A stretch of 64,000 nt of DNA from an uncultured Clostridia bacterium. GTDB lineage: Bacteria; Bacillota; Clostridia; Christensenellales; Borkfalkiaceae. The stretch covers positions 81,434-145,433 of the forward strand of contig CANRND010000001.1 in NCBI GenBank assembly GCA_947631905.1, in the 5' to 3' direction. A program made the translations under genes and the position numbers. Shown piece after piece: positions 8,408 through 17,651 of the stretch. Positions within the stretch are counted from its first letter, which is position 1. Each line of letters begins with the position of its first letter. The notes beneath the pieces are model-generated. The model did not search any database, had not been told where the DNA came from, and saw nothing but the letters and a program-made list of their open reading frames with translations.

Positions 8408-9835
8408 ATGAGATTGACGGAAGAACTCAAAAAGCAATTACGCGTCACGGTGGACTACACCAACATGACGGACAAATATCTGGGCGGCAAGGGCTATTCG
8501 CAAAAGACCCTCGACGCGCACAAAAAACTCGCCAAAGCGGCGCACGCCTATGTGGCCGAAAACCGCGGCAAGGACGAGCTGTTTATGGGTTGGACGGAAC
8601 TCCCCTATAACCAGAACGAAATTGTTGCCGATATCCTCGCAACGGCGAAAGACGTGCGCAAAAAGTTCGATTATTTTGTGGTACTCGGCATCGGCGGAAG
8701 CGCGCTCGGCCCCATTATGGCGTTTAACGCCCTCTGCCACCTGCACTATAACGACCTGCCCAAGAGCAAGCGCAAGGGTCCCAAGTTCTATGTGGAGGAC
8801 AACGTGGACCCCGTCCGCATGAAAGAACTTTTGGACGTGATCGACATCAAAAAGACCTGCTTCAACGTCATTTCGAAGAGCGGCGCGACGAGCGAGACGA
8901 TGACCCAATACCTCGTGATCGCCGACTTGCTCCAAAAGGCGGGCGAAAACGTGAAAGACCACCTCATCTTTACGACGGACGCCTCCCGCGGCAATCTCGT
9001 GAAGATCTCCAAAGAACTCGGCGGCGTGAAGAGCTTTGTCCTCGGCGACGGCGTGGGCGGAAGATTTTCCGAGCTTTCCCCCGTGGGGCTGTTGCCCGCG
9101 GCGGTCCTCGGCATCGACATCAAGCTCCTTTTGAAAGGCGCGGCGTATATGGATAAGCTGTGCAAGTCCGCCGATCTCAAAAAGAACCCCGCGCTCCTCT
9201 GCGCCACCCTGCAATATATCGCCATGCAGGACGGCAAGAACATCGGCGTGATGCTCCCCTATTCGGACAACCTCAAATATATCTCCGATTGGTACGCCCA
9301 GCTCTGGGCGGAATCCCTCGGCAAGAACGTCACCCTCGACGGCAAGCCCTGCAACGTGGGACAGACCCCCGTCAAGGCGCTCGGCGTCACCGACCAGCAC
9401 TCGCAGGTACAGCTCTACACCGAGGGCCCTTACGATAAGGTGGTTACTTTCCTCTCCCTCGGCTCCTATAAGGAGAAGTACCCCATCCCGCACGGATGCG
9501 AGAACATCCCCGACGTCGGGTTCCTCGGCGGACACACGATGGAAGAACTCATCCAGGCGGAAAACAAAGCGACGGCGTTTGCGCTCACCAAAGCGGGGCG
9601 GCTCAACTACACCATTACGCTCCCCGAACTCAACGAGTTCACGCTGGGCCAGCTCCTCTTCCTGTTTGAATTACAGACGGCCTACGCGGGCGCGATGCTC
9701 AACATCGACACGTTCAACCAGCCCGGGGTGGAAGCGGGCAAAAAGGCGACGTTCGCCCTCCTCGGCAAACCCGGCTACGAGGCGCAGAAAAAGGAACTTG
9801 CGGGTTCCGCGCCCGACCCCAACTATATTGTATAA
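8408..9835 (+). CDS. pgi: glucose-6-phosphate isomerase
   Basis: The enzyme interconverts glucose-6-phosphate and fructose-6-phosphate in glycolysis. The 475-residue sequence has the SIS-fold sugar-phosphate sites LGIGGSALGP and VISKSGATSET, and the C-terminal signature IDTFNQPGVEAGK with its conserved Gln and catalytic-loop Lys. Length fits the bacterial enzyme (about 450-550). It is a single-gene unit with its own promoter, a CGGAGG site and a downstream hairpin. Its 3' end carries an exact 19-bp tandem duplication spanning the stop codon (9822-9859). Confidence 0.95.
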   Translation: MRLTEELKKQLRVTVDYTNMTDKYLGGKGYSQKTLDAHKKLAKAAHAYVAENRGKDELFMGWTELPYNQNEIVADILATAKDVRKKFDYFVVLGIGGSALGPIMAFNALCHLHYNDLPKSKRKGPKFYVEDNVDPVRMKELLDVIDIKKTCFNVISKSGATSETMTQYLVIADLLQKAGENVKDHLIFTTDASRGNLVKISKELGGVKSFVLGDGVGGRFSELSPVGLLPAAVLGIDIKLLLKGAAYMDKLCKSADLKKNPALLCATLQYIAMQDGKNIGVMLPYSDNLKYISDWYAQLWAESLGKNVTLDGKPCNVGQTPVKALGVTDQHSQVQLYTEGPYDKVVTFLSLGSYKEKYPIPHGCENIPDVGFLGGHTMEELIQAENKATAFALTKAGRLNYTITLPELNEFTLGQLLFLFELQTAYAGAMLNIDTFNQPGVEAGKKATFALLGKPGYEAQKKELAGSAPDPNYIV

Positions 9836-9859
9836 CTTCAACTATATTGTATAACTTCA
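9822..9859. repeat. 19-bp tandem duplication over the pgi stop codon
   Basis: The unit ACTATATTGTATAACTTCA occurs twice head to tail at 9822-9840 and 9841-9859. The first copy contains the pgi stop, so the protein is unchanged. A small palindrome TTCATACGGTATGAA follows. Confidence 0.8.
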
Positions 9860-9883
9860 TACGGTATGAAACCTTTCGGCGAA

Positions 9884-9919
9884 AACGCCGCGGCGGGAAA
9901 GCCCGCCGCGGCGTTTTTT
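9884..9919 (+). terminator. terminator downstream of pgi
   Basis: A 14-bp stem, AACGCCGCGGCGGG with its complement around AAAG, is followed by a T run (9912-9919). It lies against the 3' end of the convergent tetR-like gene. Confidence 0.8.
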
Positions 9920-10467
9920 CAATCTCCGAAATTGATCGACCCGACAAAGATCTCCGCGAGCCGGTCGATCGGTTCCGCACAGCCGCCGTCCAGCCATGCC
10001 ATGGAAACGTTGAAGATCATTCCCGCAAAAAGATAGGGTTTATAAAGGTTTTCTTCGGGATATTCTTTTTGAAACATTTCGGCCATCTTTCTGTTGAGAA
10101 AGCCGAGGTACAGATATTCCAGATGCGCGCGGCGGATCAGATGAAAGCACGCCTCGTTCCTTAAAAATTTTTCGAAAACGTCCCGCACGATCCGCAGATA
10201 ATCGGCTTTGCAACGGGGGTAGTACCGCTGTTCGGACATAAATTCTTTCGTATTGTGGTTGAAGTAAAACTCGATCACGTCCTCTTTGCGCTTGAAGTAG
10301 CGGTAGAACGTCGCCCTGCCCACGCCCGCCTTTGCGGCGATGTCGGTAACGCCGATCTTCTCGTATTCGTACTCGTTCATGAGCTTAAAAAGAGCCTGCA
10401 CGATGTAGTGCCTCGTATATTCTTCGGGCGCGTATTCCACGATACAAAATCCCCCTTTCCGTTTCAT
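9919..10467 (-). CDS. TetR/AcrR family transcriptional regulator
   Basis: The 182-residue protein has the N-terminal TetR helix-turn-helix (ALFKLMNEYEYEKIGVTDIAAKAGVGRATFYRYFKRKED, about residues 24-65) and a helical C-terminal ligand domain. It is transcribed divergently from the 178-residue membrane-protein gene. The two promoters share overlapping -10 elements with a small imperfect palindrome, the usual arrangement for an autoregulated TetR repressor that also controls its neighbour. The ligand is unknown. Confidence 0.88.
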   Translation of the reverse strand: MKRKGGFCIVEYAPEEYTRHYIVQALFKLMNEYEYEKIGVTDIAAKAGVGRATFYRYFKRKEDVIEFYFNHNTKEFMSEQRYYPRCKADYLRIVRDVFEKFLRNEACFHLIRRAHLEYLYLGFLNRKMAEMFQKEYPEENLYKPYLFAGMIFNVSMAWLDGGCAEPIDRLAEIFVGSINFGD

Positions 10468-10514
10468 TTCAGCGGACGTTTTCCCCGAAAGCGTCTCATT
10501 GCCCTTTCAGGGGC

Positions 10515-10567
10515 TTGCATTCCCGCCGATGATAGTATATGATACACTTGTCTTACGAAAAAGTCAA
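10515..10567. promoter_or_regulatory. face-to-face promoters with overlapping -10 elements (TetR switch)
   Basis: Plus strand: TTGCAT (10515-10520), 17 bp, TATGAT (10538-10543). Minus strand: TTGACT (complement of 10562-10567), 17 bp, TATCAT (complement of 10539-10544). The -10 boxes coincide within one base and lie in an imperfect palindrome GTATATGATAC (10535-10545), the likely operator. Confidence 0.65.
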
Positions 10568-10622
10568 CCGAAACGCGCGTCGGGCGGCTCACGGTGAGAT
10601 AATTCTTTTAAGGAGCGGAAAC

Positions 10623-11159
10623 ATGCAAGAAAAAGATTTTGTATCTTATGAGTACAGAACGGTTTCGGTCAAGGCGAAAGACCAAACGAAAGCGATGGAC
10701 CTGTACGAAGCGTTCGGTTGGGAGATCGCGGGGACTTCCGCGTCGGTAGCGGGGGGCGTTACCCTCTCTCTCAAACGGGACAGAAAACAACGGCACAAAC
10801 AGGAACTCAACAAGCTCGAACGGCAGGCGGAGGAAACGCTCGGCACGATCGGCGGGCTGGAACGTTCCAAAACGGCGGGCGCAAGCGTATTCGCCTATCT
10901 CTTCGGGATCGTTGCGGCGCTCATGCTCGGCGGCGGGATGTGCCTCACTATGCTCGTGGAAAACAGCTTGCCCGCCCTCGTCGGCGGCATCCTCCTCGGC
11001 GTGATCGGGATCGCCCTCTGCGGCGTCAACTATGTTATCTACCAAAAACTCGTCGCAAAGAAGACGAAAGAAGTTCTGCCCGTTATCGACCAGACGGAAG
11101 AAAAGCTCGCAAACATCCTCGAAAAAGGGAACGACCTGCTGAAAACGGAAGTCCTTTGA
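10623..11159 (+). CDS. small membrane protein of unknown function, TetR-linked
   Basis: The 178-residue protein starts at the ATG at 10623, which has AGGAG nine bases upstream; the longer open frame to 10539 lacks such a site. The first ~60 residues look like a soluble alpha/beta domain (YEYRTVSVKAKDQTKAMDLYEAFGWE). A short basic helix and two membrane segments follow (about residues 100-150), then a helical tail. I do not recognise the family. Regulation by the adjacent TetR protein is suggested by the shared promoter. A terminator follows at 11192. Confidence 0.75.
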   Translation: MQEKDFVSYEYRTVSVKAKDQTKAMDLYEAFGWEIAGTSASVAGGVTLSLKRDRKQRHKQELNKLERQAEETLGTIGGLERSKTAGASVFAYLFGIVAALMLGGGMCLTMLVENSLPALVGGILLGVIGIALCGVNYVIYQKLVAKKTKEVLPVIDQTEEKLANILEKGNDLLKTEVL

Positions 11160-11191
11160 AAAAGGTTATAAACATTTGAAACGCCTGAAAC

Positions 11192-11228
11192 GCCGCCCGC
11201 GCAAACTTGCGCGGGCGGCTCTTTTTTT
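11192..11228 (+). terminator. terminator between convergent genes
   Basis: The stem GCCGCCCGCGCAA/TTGCGCGGGCGGC (11192-11219) is followed by CTTTTTTT. It serves the plus-strand membrane-protein gene. Confidence 0.85.
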
Positions 11229-11236
11229 ATCCGTTT

Positions 11237-12130
11237 TCAGAATTCGTTTCTCTCGCTCTTGCTGATGTACCCGAGCGCAAACGCCCCGGGGCCGACGTGA
11301 GAGCCGATGACGGGGCCCATGATCTGGGTGTGCGGCTCTATGCCGAATTTCTCGCGCACGAACGCGGTGAGTTCCTCGGCGGCGGGTTCGTTGCCCGTAT
11401 GCACGATGAACACGTAGTTATAATCGGGATCGGGACCCTCTTTCATGAGTTTTTCTTTGATGAACGCGAGCGCTTTCTTTGCGCCGCGGACCTTGCCGAT
11501 CGGTTCGAGCTTTCCCTCTTTGTTGAAAGAGAGAATAGGCTTTACGTTGAGTACGCCGCCGATCGCCGCCACCGCCGCGGAGATACGCCCCCCCCTTTTG
11601 AGGTATTGCAGATCGTCCGCCACGATGAAGTGCTGGATATGGAGCCGCAGGGAATTGCAAAGATCGAGGGTCTCTTTCGCCGTCATGCCCTTGTTCCTGC
11701 AACCGCAGGCGATGCGCACGAGGCACCCCTGCCCCACCGTCGCCGTGAGCGGGTCGCACACGTACACGTTGAAGTCGGGATAGTCCTTTTTCACGTCCGC
11801 CGCCGCCTGCGCCGCGACTTCGCGGGTGCGGGCAAGCCCCGAGGAGATCGTAAAATGCAACACATCTTTCGCGCCTTCTTTTGCAAGGCGGGTGAAGTGT
11901 TCCATGTGCGCCTCGTAGTTGAGCATCGCCGTCTTGGAGAACGCTCCCGCGCGCAATTCGTTATAAAAGTCCACATACTGCGCATAGGAGGAAAACTCGT
12001 CGAGCCGCTCGCTCATCACACCGTTTTTTTCCACGTTGAACGTGAGCGGCACATGCTTGATGTCGTTTTCTTCGTACTCGCTCTGATAGAGGTCGCAAGT
12101 CGAATCGGTAGACAAGGTAAACTGATACAT
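11237..12130 (-). CDS. DegV family (fatty-acid-binding) protein, paralog 1
   Basis: The 297-residue protein has the DegV N-terminal STDSTCDL motif and the HFTISSGLARTRE loop whose Ser contacts the lipid carboxylate in FakB-like proteins. It ends in the conserved GSHVGPGAFALGYISKS segment. DegV/FakB proteins bind fatty acids and present them to the FakA kinase; no FakA gene is seen here. The start MYQF at 12130 follows GGGAGAG; a TTG-initiated longer frame is less likely. It lies 41 bp after a close paralog on the same strand, presumably cotranscribed. Confidence 0.9.
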   Translation of the reverse strand: MYQFTLSTDSTCDLYQSEYEENDIKHVPLTFNVEKNGVMSERLDEFSSYAQYVDFYNELRAGAFSKTAMLNYEAHMEHFTRLAKEGAKDVLHFTISSGLARTREVAAQAAADVKKDYPDFNVYVCDPLTATVGQGCLVRIACGCRNKGMTAKETLDLCNSLRLHIQHFIVADDLQYLKRGGRISAAVAAIGGVLNVKPILSFNKEGKLEPIGKVRGAKKALAFIKEKLMKEGPDPDYNYVFIVHTGNEPAAEELTAFVREKFGIEPHTQIMGPVIGSHVGPGAFALGYISKSERNEF

Positions 12131-12171
12131 TTTTTTATACTCTCCCAAGTAAAAAAGATACGGTTTTGCGG

Positions 12172-13062
12172 TCAGAACGTATTCCGTTCGCTCTTTGAAA
12201 TATAGCCCAGTGCGAACGCGTTCGGGCCGACGTGCGAGCCGATGACGGGTCCCATGATGGAAACATGGGGTTCTATCCCGAATTTTTGCCGCACAAACTC
12301 CGCCAGTTCTTCGGCGGCGGGCCTGTTGCCCGTGTGAACGATGTAGACGATCCCCTTTTCGTCCGGCCCCTCCGTTTCGAGCTTATGCTTGATGAAAGAG
12401 ATCGCTTTGCGCGTCCCGCGGACCTTTCCGAGCAGGAAGAGCTTGCCCTCCCTGTCAAAGGAGACGATCGGCTTGATGTCGAGGAGTCCGCCGATCACCG
12501 CCGTGGCGGCGGAGATGCGCCCTCCCTTTTTGAGATAGTTGAGATCATCCGCAACGATAAAGTGCTGGATATGCAGCCGCAGCGCGTTGACGTATTCTAA
12601 GGTCTCGTTAAGGCTCTTGCCCTCGTCGCGGCATTTCACCGCCTGCATCACGAGCGCTCCCTGCCCCACCGTTGCCGTGAGCGGGTCGCAAACCGCGACG
12701 TTGAACTTCGGGAAGTCCCGCTTCACGTCCTCCGCGGCCTTTGCCGCAACGTTTTTGGTGGGCGAAAGCCCCGAGGAAATGGTAAAGTGGATCACGTCCT
12801 CCGCGCCCTCTTTTGCGAGCGCGAGAAAATGCGCGTAATGCTTCTCGTAGTTGAGCATGGACGTATGGGAGAACGCCCCCGCGCGAAGCTCATTGTAAAA
12901 ACTCTCGTATTCATCATACGAGGCAAACGAGTCGGTCCGCTCCTCCATTTCCCCGTTCTTTTCCACGGTAAAGGTATGCGGCACGACTTTCACGTTATAT
13001 TTTACGAGATCGTCATGATACAGATCGCAGGTAGAATCGGACGATACGGTAAACAGCGGCAT
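12172..13062 (-). CDS. DegV family (fatty-acid-binding) protein, paralog 2
   Basis: The 296-residue paralog of the next gene shares SSDSTCDL, HFTISSGLSPTKN and GSHVGPNAFALGYISKS. The start MPLF at 13062 has GGGAG five bases upstream; an ATG at 13077 would place the ribosome site inside the gene. A minus-strand promoter, TTGCAA (13149-13154), 17 bp, TATAAT (complement of 13126-13131), precedes it and should drive both paralogs. Tandem copies usually mean different fatty-acid preferences (saturated versus unsaturated), as known for FakB1/FakB2; that is inference here. Confidence 0.9.
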   Translation of the reverse strand: MPLFTVSSDSTCDLYHDDLVKYNVKVVPHTFTVEKNGEMEERTDSFASYDEYESFYNELRAGAFSHTSMLNYEKHYAHFLALAKEGAEDVIHFTISSGLSPTKNVAAKAAEDVKRDFPKFNVAVCDPLTATVGQGALVMQAVKCRDEGKSLNETLEYVNALRLHIQHFIVADDLNYLKKGGRISAATAVIGGLLDIKPIVSFDREGKLFLLGKVRGTRKAISFIKHKLETEGPDEKGIVYIVHTGNRPAAEELAEFVRQKFGIEPHVSIMGPVIGSHVGPNAFALGYISKSERNTF

Positions 13063-13125
13063 GGCAACTCCCGGCATAGTAGGGCTTCGCGGTACATTTA
13101 TGCAAAAAAATTACACGATATTTAT

Positions 13126-13154
13126 ATTATAACATAAAATAACGCGACTTGCAA
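13126..13154 (-). promoter_or_regulatory. promoter of the tandem degV genes
   Basis: On the minus strand TTGCAA and a perfect TATAAT are separated by 17 bp. Confidence 0.75.
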
Positions 13155-13203
13155 GGACATTTTTCAACTTCGCGGAATTTTCGGGGATTTTTTTGTAAAA
13201 CCC

Positions 13204-13232
13204 TTGAAAAAAAAGCGCGATACCGATATAAT
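13204..13232 (+). promoter_or_regulatory. promoter of phosphohexomutase-tkt unit
   Basis: TTGAAA at 13204-13209 and TATAAT at 13227-13232 have a 17-bp spacer; the ATG is at 13272. Confidence 0.8.
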
Positions 13233-13271
13233 AGTGCTGTATGGGAAAAATTTCCATACAGGGGGGAAGAA

Positions 13272-14765
13272 ATGGCGGATTATCTGCATCTCAAAAACGG
13301 GACGGACGTGCGCGGGACGGCGATTGCGGGCGTTAAAGGCGATCCCGTCACCCTGACGGACAGCGCGGTGCTTTCGATCGCCGCGGGTTTTTGTATTTGG
13401 GTGAAAGAAAAACTCGGCAAAACGCCGACGATCGCCGTGGGACACGACTCCCGCCTTTCCGCGGAGCGGCTCTCCGCTCTCACGGCGCGGGGGATCACCT
13501 CGCAGGGCGGCAAAGTCATCTTTACGGGGCTTTCGTCCACGCCCTCGATGTTCATGCTTTTGCAAGACAACTTCGGCGCGGACGCCTCGGTCATGATCAC
13601 GGCGAGCCACCTGCCCTACCAGAAGAACGGGCTGAAATTCTTCGTGAAAGAGGGAGGCCTCGAAAGCGGGGAAGTGACGGAAGTCTTGCAGATCGCGGGC
13701 AAATCAGAACTTCCAGAAACCGCGGGCAAGGCGGAGGGCGAAACGCGCCCCTATCTCGAAACGTATGCCGCGGGCCTCGTGGAAAAGGTGCGCAAGGCGA
13801 CGGGCGAGGACAGGCCCCTTGCGGGCAAACGGATCGTCGTGGACGCGGGAAACGGCGCGGGCGGCTTTTACGAGAACCTCGTCTTAAAGCCCCTCGGCGC
13901 GGACACCACGGGTTCGCAGTTTCTTGAACCCGACGGCAATTTCCCCAACCACATCCCCAACCCCGAGAACGAGGCCGCGATGAACGCGGTGTGCGAGGCG
14001 GTGAAGCGCAACAAGGCCGACTTCGGCGTGATCTTCGATACCGACGTGGATCGCGCGGGGGCCGTCTCCTCCACGGGGGAAGAGATCAACCGCAACCGCC
14101 TTATCGCGCTTATTTCCGCGATCCTGCTCGAAGAGCAAAAGGGCGCGTACATCGTGACGGACAGCGTCACGAGCGACGGGCTGACCCAATTCATCGAGAA
14201 GCGCGGCGGCGTGCATCGCCGCTTTAAGCGGGGATACAAGAATGTGATCAACGAGAGCAAGCGGCTGAACGCCGAGGGAAAATACTCCCCTCTCGCCATC
14301 GAGACGAGCGGGCATGCCGCCCTCAAAGAGAACTACTTTCTCGACGACGGCGCCTACCTTATCACCCGTCTTCTGATCGCCCTTTCAAAGGCGGCAAAGC
14401 AGGGGAAAGACCTCATGGAACTCATCTCCGATCTGCCCGAACCCGCCGAGGCGAAAGAGGTCAGGCTGAATTTTGCCGCGGGCGTGGACTTTAAGACGCT
14501 GGGCGGCGGGGTGATCGAGGACATAAAACGGGCGGCGGAGACGTCCTGCCGCTTCTCGCTTGCGCCCGAAAACTGCGAGGGCGTGCGCCTGAACTTCGGA
14601 AAGGAATACGGCGACGGCTGGGCGCTCGTCCGCATGAGCCTGCACGAGCCGATCATGCCCATCAACGCAGAGAGCAATTCCGCGGGCGGCGTTGCGCTCA
14701 TTCTGAAAGAACTGCATACGCTCCTGCAAAAATACGCGTTTTTGGACGCGGAGAAACTTCTTTGA
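13272..14765 (+). CDS. phosphoglucomutase/phosphomannomutase family protein
   Basis: This 497-residue alpha-D-phosphohexomutase moves phosphate between C6 and C1 of a hexose. MITASHLPYQKNG contains the phosphoserine of the catalytic site, FDTDVDRAG the Mg-binding Asp triplet, and a sugar-binding loop (IETSGHAALKEN) follows. The start at 13272 follows a GGGGGGAAG site; the open frame extends upstream without a second good start. It is followed after 59 bp by tkt, probably in one transcript. Whether glucose or mannose phosphate is preferred cannot be told. The last domain is complete. Confidence 0.92.
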   Translation: MADYLHLKNGTDVRGTAIAGVKGDPVTLTDSAVLSIAAGFCIWVKEKLGKTPTIAVGHDSRLSAERLSALTARGITSQGGKVIFTGLSSTPSMFMLLQDNFGADASVMITASHLPYQKNGLKFFVKEGGLESGEVTEVLQIAGKSELPETAGKAEGETRPYLETYAAGLVEKVRKATGEDRPLAGKRIVVDAGNGAGGFYENLVLKPLGADTTGSQFLEPDGNFPNHIPNPENEAAMNAVCEAVKRNKADFGVIFDTDVDRAGAVSSTGEEINRNRLIALISAILLEEQKGAYIVTDSVTSDGLTQFIEKRGGVHRRFKRGYKNVINESKRLNAEGKYSPLAIETSGHAALKENYFLDDGAYLITRLLIALSKAAKQGKDLMELISDLPEPAEAKEVRLNFAAGVDFKTLGGGVIEDIKRAAETSCRFSLAPENCEGVRLNFGKEYGDGWALVRMSLHEPIMPINAESNSAGGVALILKELHTLLQKYAFLDAEKLL

Positions 14766-14824
14766 CCACACACGGCTCCACGGCGGGCCACGCAAACCCA
14801 TAAAAAAATAAGGAGAAAATAGAT

Positions 14825-16813
14825 ATGAAACAAACGACCATCAACGCGATCCGCATCCTTTCGGCGGAAGCGATCCAAAAGGCAAACTCGGGACATCCCG
14901 GACTTCCGCTCGGCTCCGCGCCCATTGCGTACACCCTGTGGCAGAACTTTTTGAAGTTCAACAACAAGGACCCCAAGTGGGACGATCGGGACCGCTTCGT
15001 CCTCTCCGCGGGACACGGCTCCATGCTCAACTATTCCCTGCTGTATCTCTACGGCTTCGGGCTGACGGTGGAGGACCTCCAAAACTTCCGCCAGCTCGGA
15101 AGCAAGACCCCCGGCCACCCCGAATACGGCCACACGGTGGGCATTGAAACGACCACGGGTCCTTTGGGACAGGGCATTGCCAACGCCGTGGGTATGGCGG
15201 TCGCCGAGGCGCACCTCGCCGCGAAATTCAACCGCGAGGGCTTCCCCGTGGTCGATCACTACACCTACGCGCTCGTCGGGGACGGGTGCTTAGAGGAGGG
15301 CATCTCCTATGAGGCATGCTCGTTTGCGGGGACGCACGAACTCGGAAAACTCATCGTCTTTTACGACGACAACGACATCACCATCGAGGGCAACACCGAC
15401 ATCACGTTCAAAGAGGACGTCGCCGCCCGCTTCAAGGCGCAGAACTGGCAGGTCCTGAAAGTAGACCTCGTCGCCAACCCCGACAACGTGCAGATGATCG
15501 CAAACGCCATCAAAAAGGCGCAGAAAGAGACGAAAAAGCCCTCGATCATCATCTGCAAGACGAAGATCGGCTACGGCACCCCGCTCGAAGGGAGCCACAA
15601 GTGCCACGGTTCCCCTCTCGGCGCCGAAAACCTGCAAAAGACGAAAGAAAAGCTCGGCTGGACGTGGGCGCCGTTCGAAGTTCCCGCGGAAGTGTTGAAG
15701 CACACCGCCACGGCGGGCAGAAGAGGCGCAAAGCGCGAGAGAGAATGGAAAGCGATGTTCGCGGAATACGAAAAGGCTTACCCCGAACTCGCCGCAGAAT
15801 ACAAGTCCGCGATGAAAGGCGAGCTTCCCGATCTTGCGCACTGCGAGGAGCTGTTCGCGTTTGAAAAGCCGATGGCGACCCGCCAGACTTCGGCGCAGGT
15901 ATTGCAGAAGATCGCGGCGCGCGTTCCCTCCCTCATGGGCGGCAGCGCAGACCTCGCGCCCTCCAACCTCTCCGACATGAAGAACACCGATACGATCACC
16001 TACGGCGACTTCCAGCCCGGCCACTACGAGGGCAGAAATATGCACTTCGGCATCCGCGAACACGCGATGGCGGCGATCACGAACGGCATGCAGCTCCATG
16101 GCGGTTTGCGCGCATACTGCTCCACGTTCTTCATCTTCTCCGACTACTGCAAGCATGCGATGCGCCTCTCCGCGCTCATGAACATCCCCGTGACCTATAT
16201 TCTGACGCACGACTCGATCGGCGTCGGCGAGGACGGCCCCACCCACGAACCCGTGGAACAGCTCATCGCCCTCCGCTCCATTCCCAACATGAAAGTGTAC
16301 CGCCCCGCAGACGGCAAGGAGACGGCGGCGGCGTGGATATCCGCGCTCACAGGCACCGCGCCCACCGCGCTCGTTTTGACAAGGCAGAACCTGCCCCAAT
16401 ACGAAAACAGCGGGCTTGACGCGCTCAAAGGCGGCTATATCCTCGAAGATTGCGCGGGAACGCCCGACGTGTTGCTCATTGCGAGCGGCTCGGAGGTGGA
16501 ACTCTGCGTCAAGGCAAAGGCCGCGCTCGCGGAAGAGAACATCAAGGCGCGCGTTGTCTCCATGCCCTGCATCGAGGAGTTTGAAAAACAGTGCGACTGC
16601 TACAAGGAGAGCGTGCTTCCCAAGGCCGTCAAGGCGCGCGTGTGCGTGGAAGCGGGCAGCCCTTACAGCTGGTATAAATACGCGGGCGACAACGGCGAGA
16701 TCGTGGCGATGACCACGTTCGGCGCGAGCGGCCCCGCGCCCAAGCTGTTTGAAAAGTTCGGCTTCACGGTGGAAAACGTCGTCGCCAAAGCAAAGGCTTC
16801 CCTCAACAAATAA
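14825..16813 (+). CDS. tkt: transketolase
   Basis: The 662-residue full-length thiamine-diphosphate enzyme transfers two-carbon units between sugar phosphates in the pentose phosphate pathway. It shows the N-terminal KANSGHPGLPLG motif, the ThDP/Mg signature starting GDGCLEEG and ending in DDND, and the pyrimidine-domain GEDGPTHEPVEQL with the catalytic His region. TAAGGAG precedes the ATG. It lies downstream of the phosphohexomutase gene on the same strand. Confidence 0.96.
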   Translation: MKQTTINAIRILSAEAIQKANSGHPGLPLGSAPIAYTLWQNFLKFNNKDPKWDDRDRFVLSAGHGSMLNYSLLYLYGFGLTVEDLQNFRQLGSKTPGHPEYGHTVGIETTTGPLGQGIANAVGMAVAEAHLAAKFNREGFPVVDHYTYALVGDGCLEEGISYEACSFAGTHELGKLIVFYDDNDITIEGNTDITFKEDVAARFKAQNWQVLKVDLVANPDNVQMIANAIKKAQKETKKPSIIICKTKIGYGTPLEGSHKCHGSPLGAENLQKTKEKLGWTWAPFEVPAEVLKHTATAGRRGAKREREWKAMFAEYEKAYPELAAEYKSAMKGELPDLAHCEELFAFEKPMATRQTSAQVLQKIAARVPSLMGGSADLAPSNLSDMKNTDTITYGDFQPGHYEGRNMHFGIREHAMAAITNGMQLHGGLRAYCSTFFIFSDYCKHAMRLSALMNIPVTYILTHDSIGVGEDGPTHEPVEQLIALRSIPNMKVYRPADGKETAAAWISALTGTAPTALVLTRQNLPQYENSGLDALKGGYILEDCAGTPDVLLIASGSEVELCVKAKAALAEENIKARVVSMPCIEEFEKQCDCYKESVLPKAVKARVCVEAGSPYSWYKYAGDNGEIVAMTTFGASGPAPKLFEKFGFTVENVVAKAKASLNK

Positions 16814-16859
16814 ATTTTGTCCCTCGCGTGTTCCGCGCGGGGGTATATGGCGCGTATGC

Positions 16860-17000
16860 GCCGAAAGGGGTGTCCCCCATTACGTCATTTCGAGCGGAGC
16901 CGCAGGCGCAGCCGAGAAATCTCACCACATACTTGCCCACCCCTTGAGGGGTGGGTGGCTTGCCGCCAATGGCGGCAAAACGGAAAGGGGTGTCCCCCAA
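16860..17000. repeat. short repeats: GAAAGGGGTGTCCCCC pair flanking a TCATTTCGAGC element
   Basis: GAAAGGGGTGTCCCCCA occurs at about 16863 and again at about 16983. Between them lies a TCATTTCGAGCGGAG...GAGAAATCTC element (16883-16925) of the window-wide family, then a CCACCCC/GGGGTGG palindrome. No coding capacity. Confidence 0.6.
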
Positions 17001-17016
17001 AAAAAAGGAGCGTAAT

Positions 17017-17559
17017 ATGGATCTCAACGACATTGAAACTTTGTATCTGCACCGCCAGAGCTGCCGCGAATTTTCCGGCAAGCCCGTGACGGAAGAACTC
17101 ATCCAAAAGATCTGCGAACTTGCCCTGCTCTCCCCCTCCGCCGTGAACGCCCAGCCGTGGCGGCTCATCGCCGTAATGGGCGAGAAGAAAAACGAGTTCG
17201 TGAAAGCCGTCCAGCCGATGGGCATGAACAAGTTTGCTTCCAAAGCGCAGGCGCTCATTGTCGTCGCACAGGACAAGAGCGGCGGCATGATGAAAGTGGG
17301 AGAAGTGTTCAAAGAAAACCCCTATGTGAAGAACGATCTGGGGCTTTTGACGGCGCATCTCATTTTGGCGGCAGAAGCGGCGGGCCTCGGCAGCTGCATT
17401 TTGGGCGGCCGCGACGAGGACAAACTGCGCGCGCTTTTGGATTTTAAGAAAGACGTCCACATTCCGCACGTGGTGGCGGTGGGCTACCCCGCCGAGGGCT
17501 ACGAAGTGCGCCCCAAAAAGCGCAAGCCTCTCAAAGACACATTCTGCTTGCTGAAATAA
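17017..17559 (+). CDS. nitroreductase family protein
   Basis: The 180-residue FMN-dependent oxidoreductase has HRQSCREFSGKPV near the N-terminus and LLSPSAVNAQPWRLIAV, both typical of FMN binding, plus the C-terminal GYPAEGY motif. The family reduces nitro groups, quinones or flavins with NAD(P)H. The start at 17017 has AAGGAG six bases upstream; the open frame runs further back through repeat DNA and is not real there. A single-gene unit. Confidence 0.9.
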   Translation: MDLNDIETLYLHRQSCREFSGKPVTEELIQKICELALLSPSAVNAQPWRLIAVMGEKKNEFVKAVQPMGMNKFASKAQALIVVAQDKSGGMMKVGEVFKENPYVKNDLGLLTAHLILAAEAAGLGSCILGGRDEDKLRALLDFKKDVHIPHVVAVGYPAEGYEVRPKKRKPLKDTFCLLK

Positions 17560-17651
17560 TTTTACGGGAAAGGCGGGAACTCCCGCCTTTTTGTTTTCGC
17601 CCCGCGTGGCGCGGAAGAATGGCAAAAGTGCTTTCAAACGGCGGGAAGAGA

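Noticed and set aside
9850..9866. Resemblance of the ATAACTTC...palindrome to a lox-type recombination site
   Set aside because: Only one short arm matches and the geometry (7-bp arms, 1-bp centre) is wrong.
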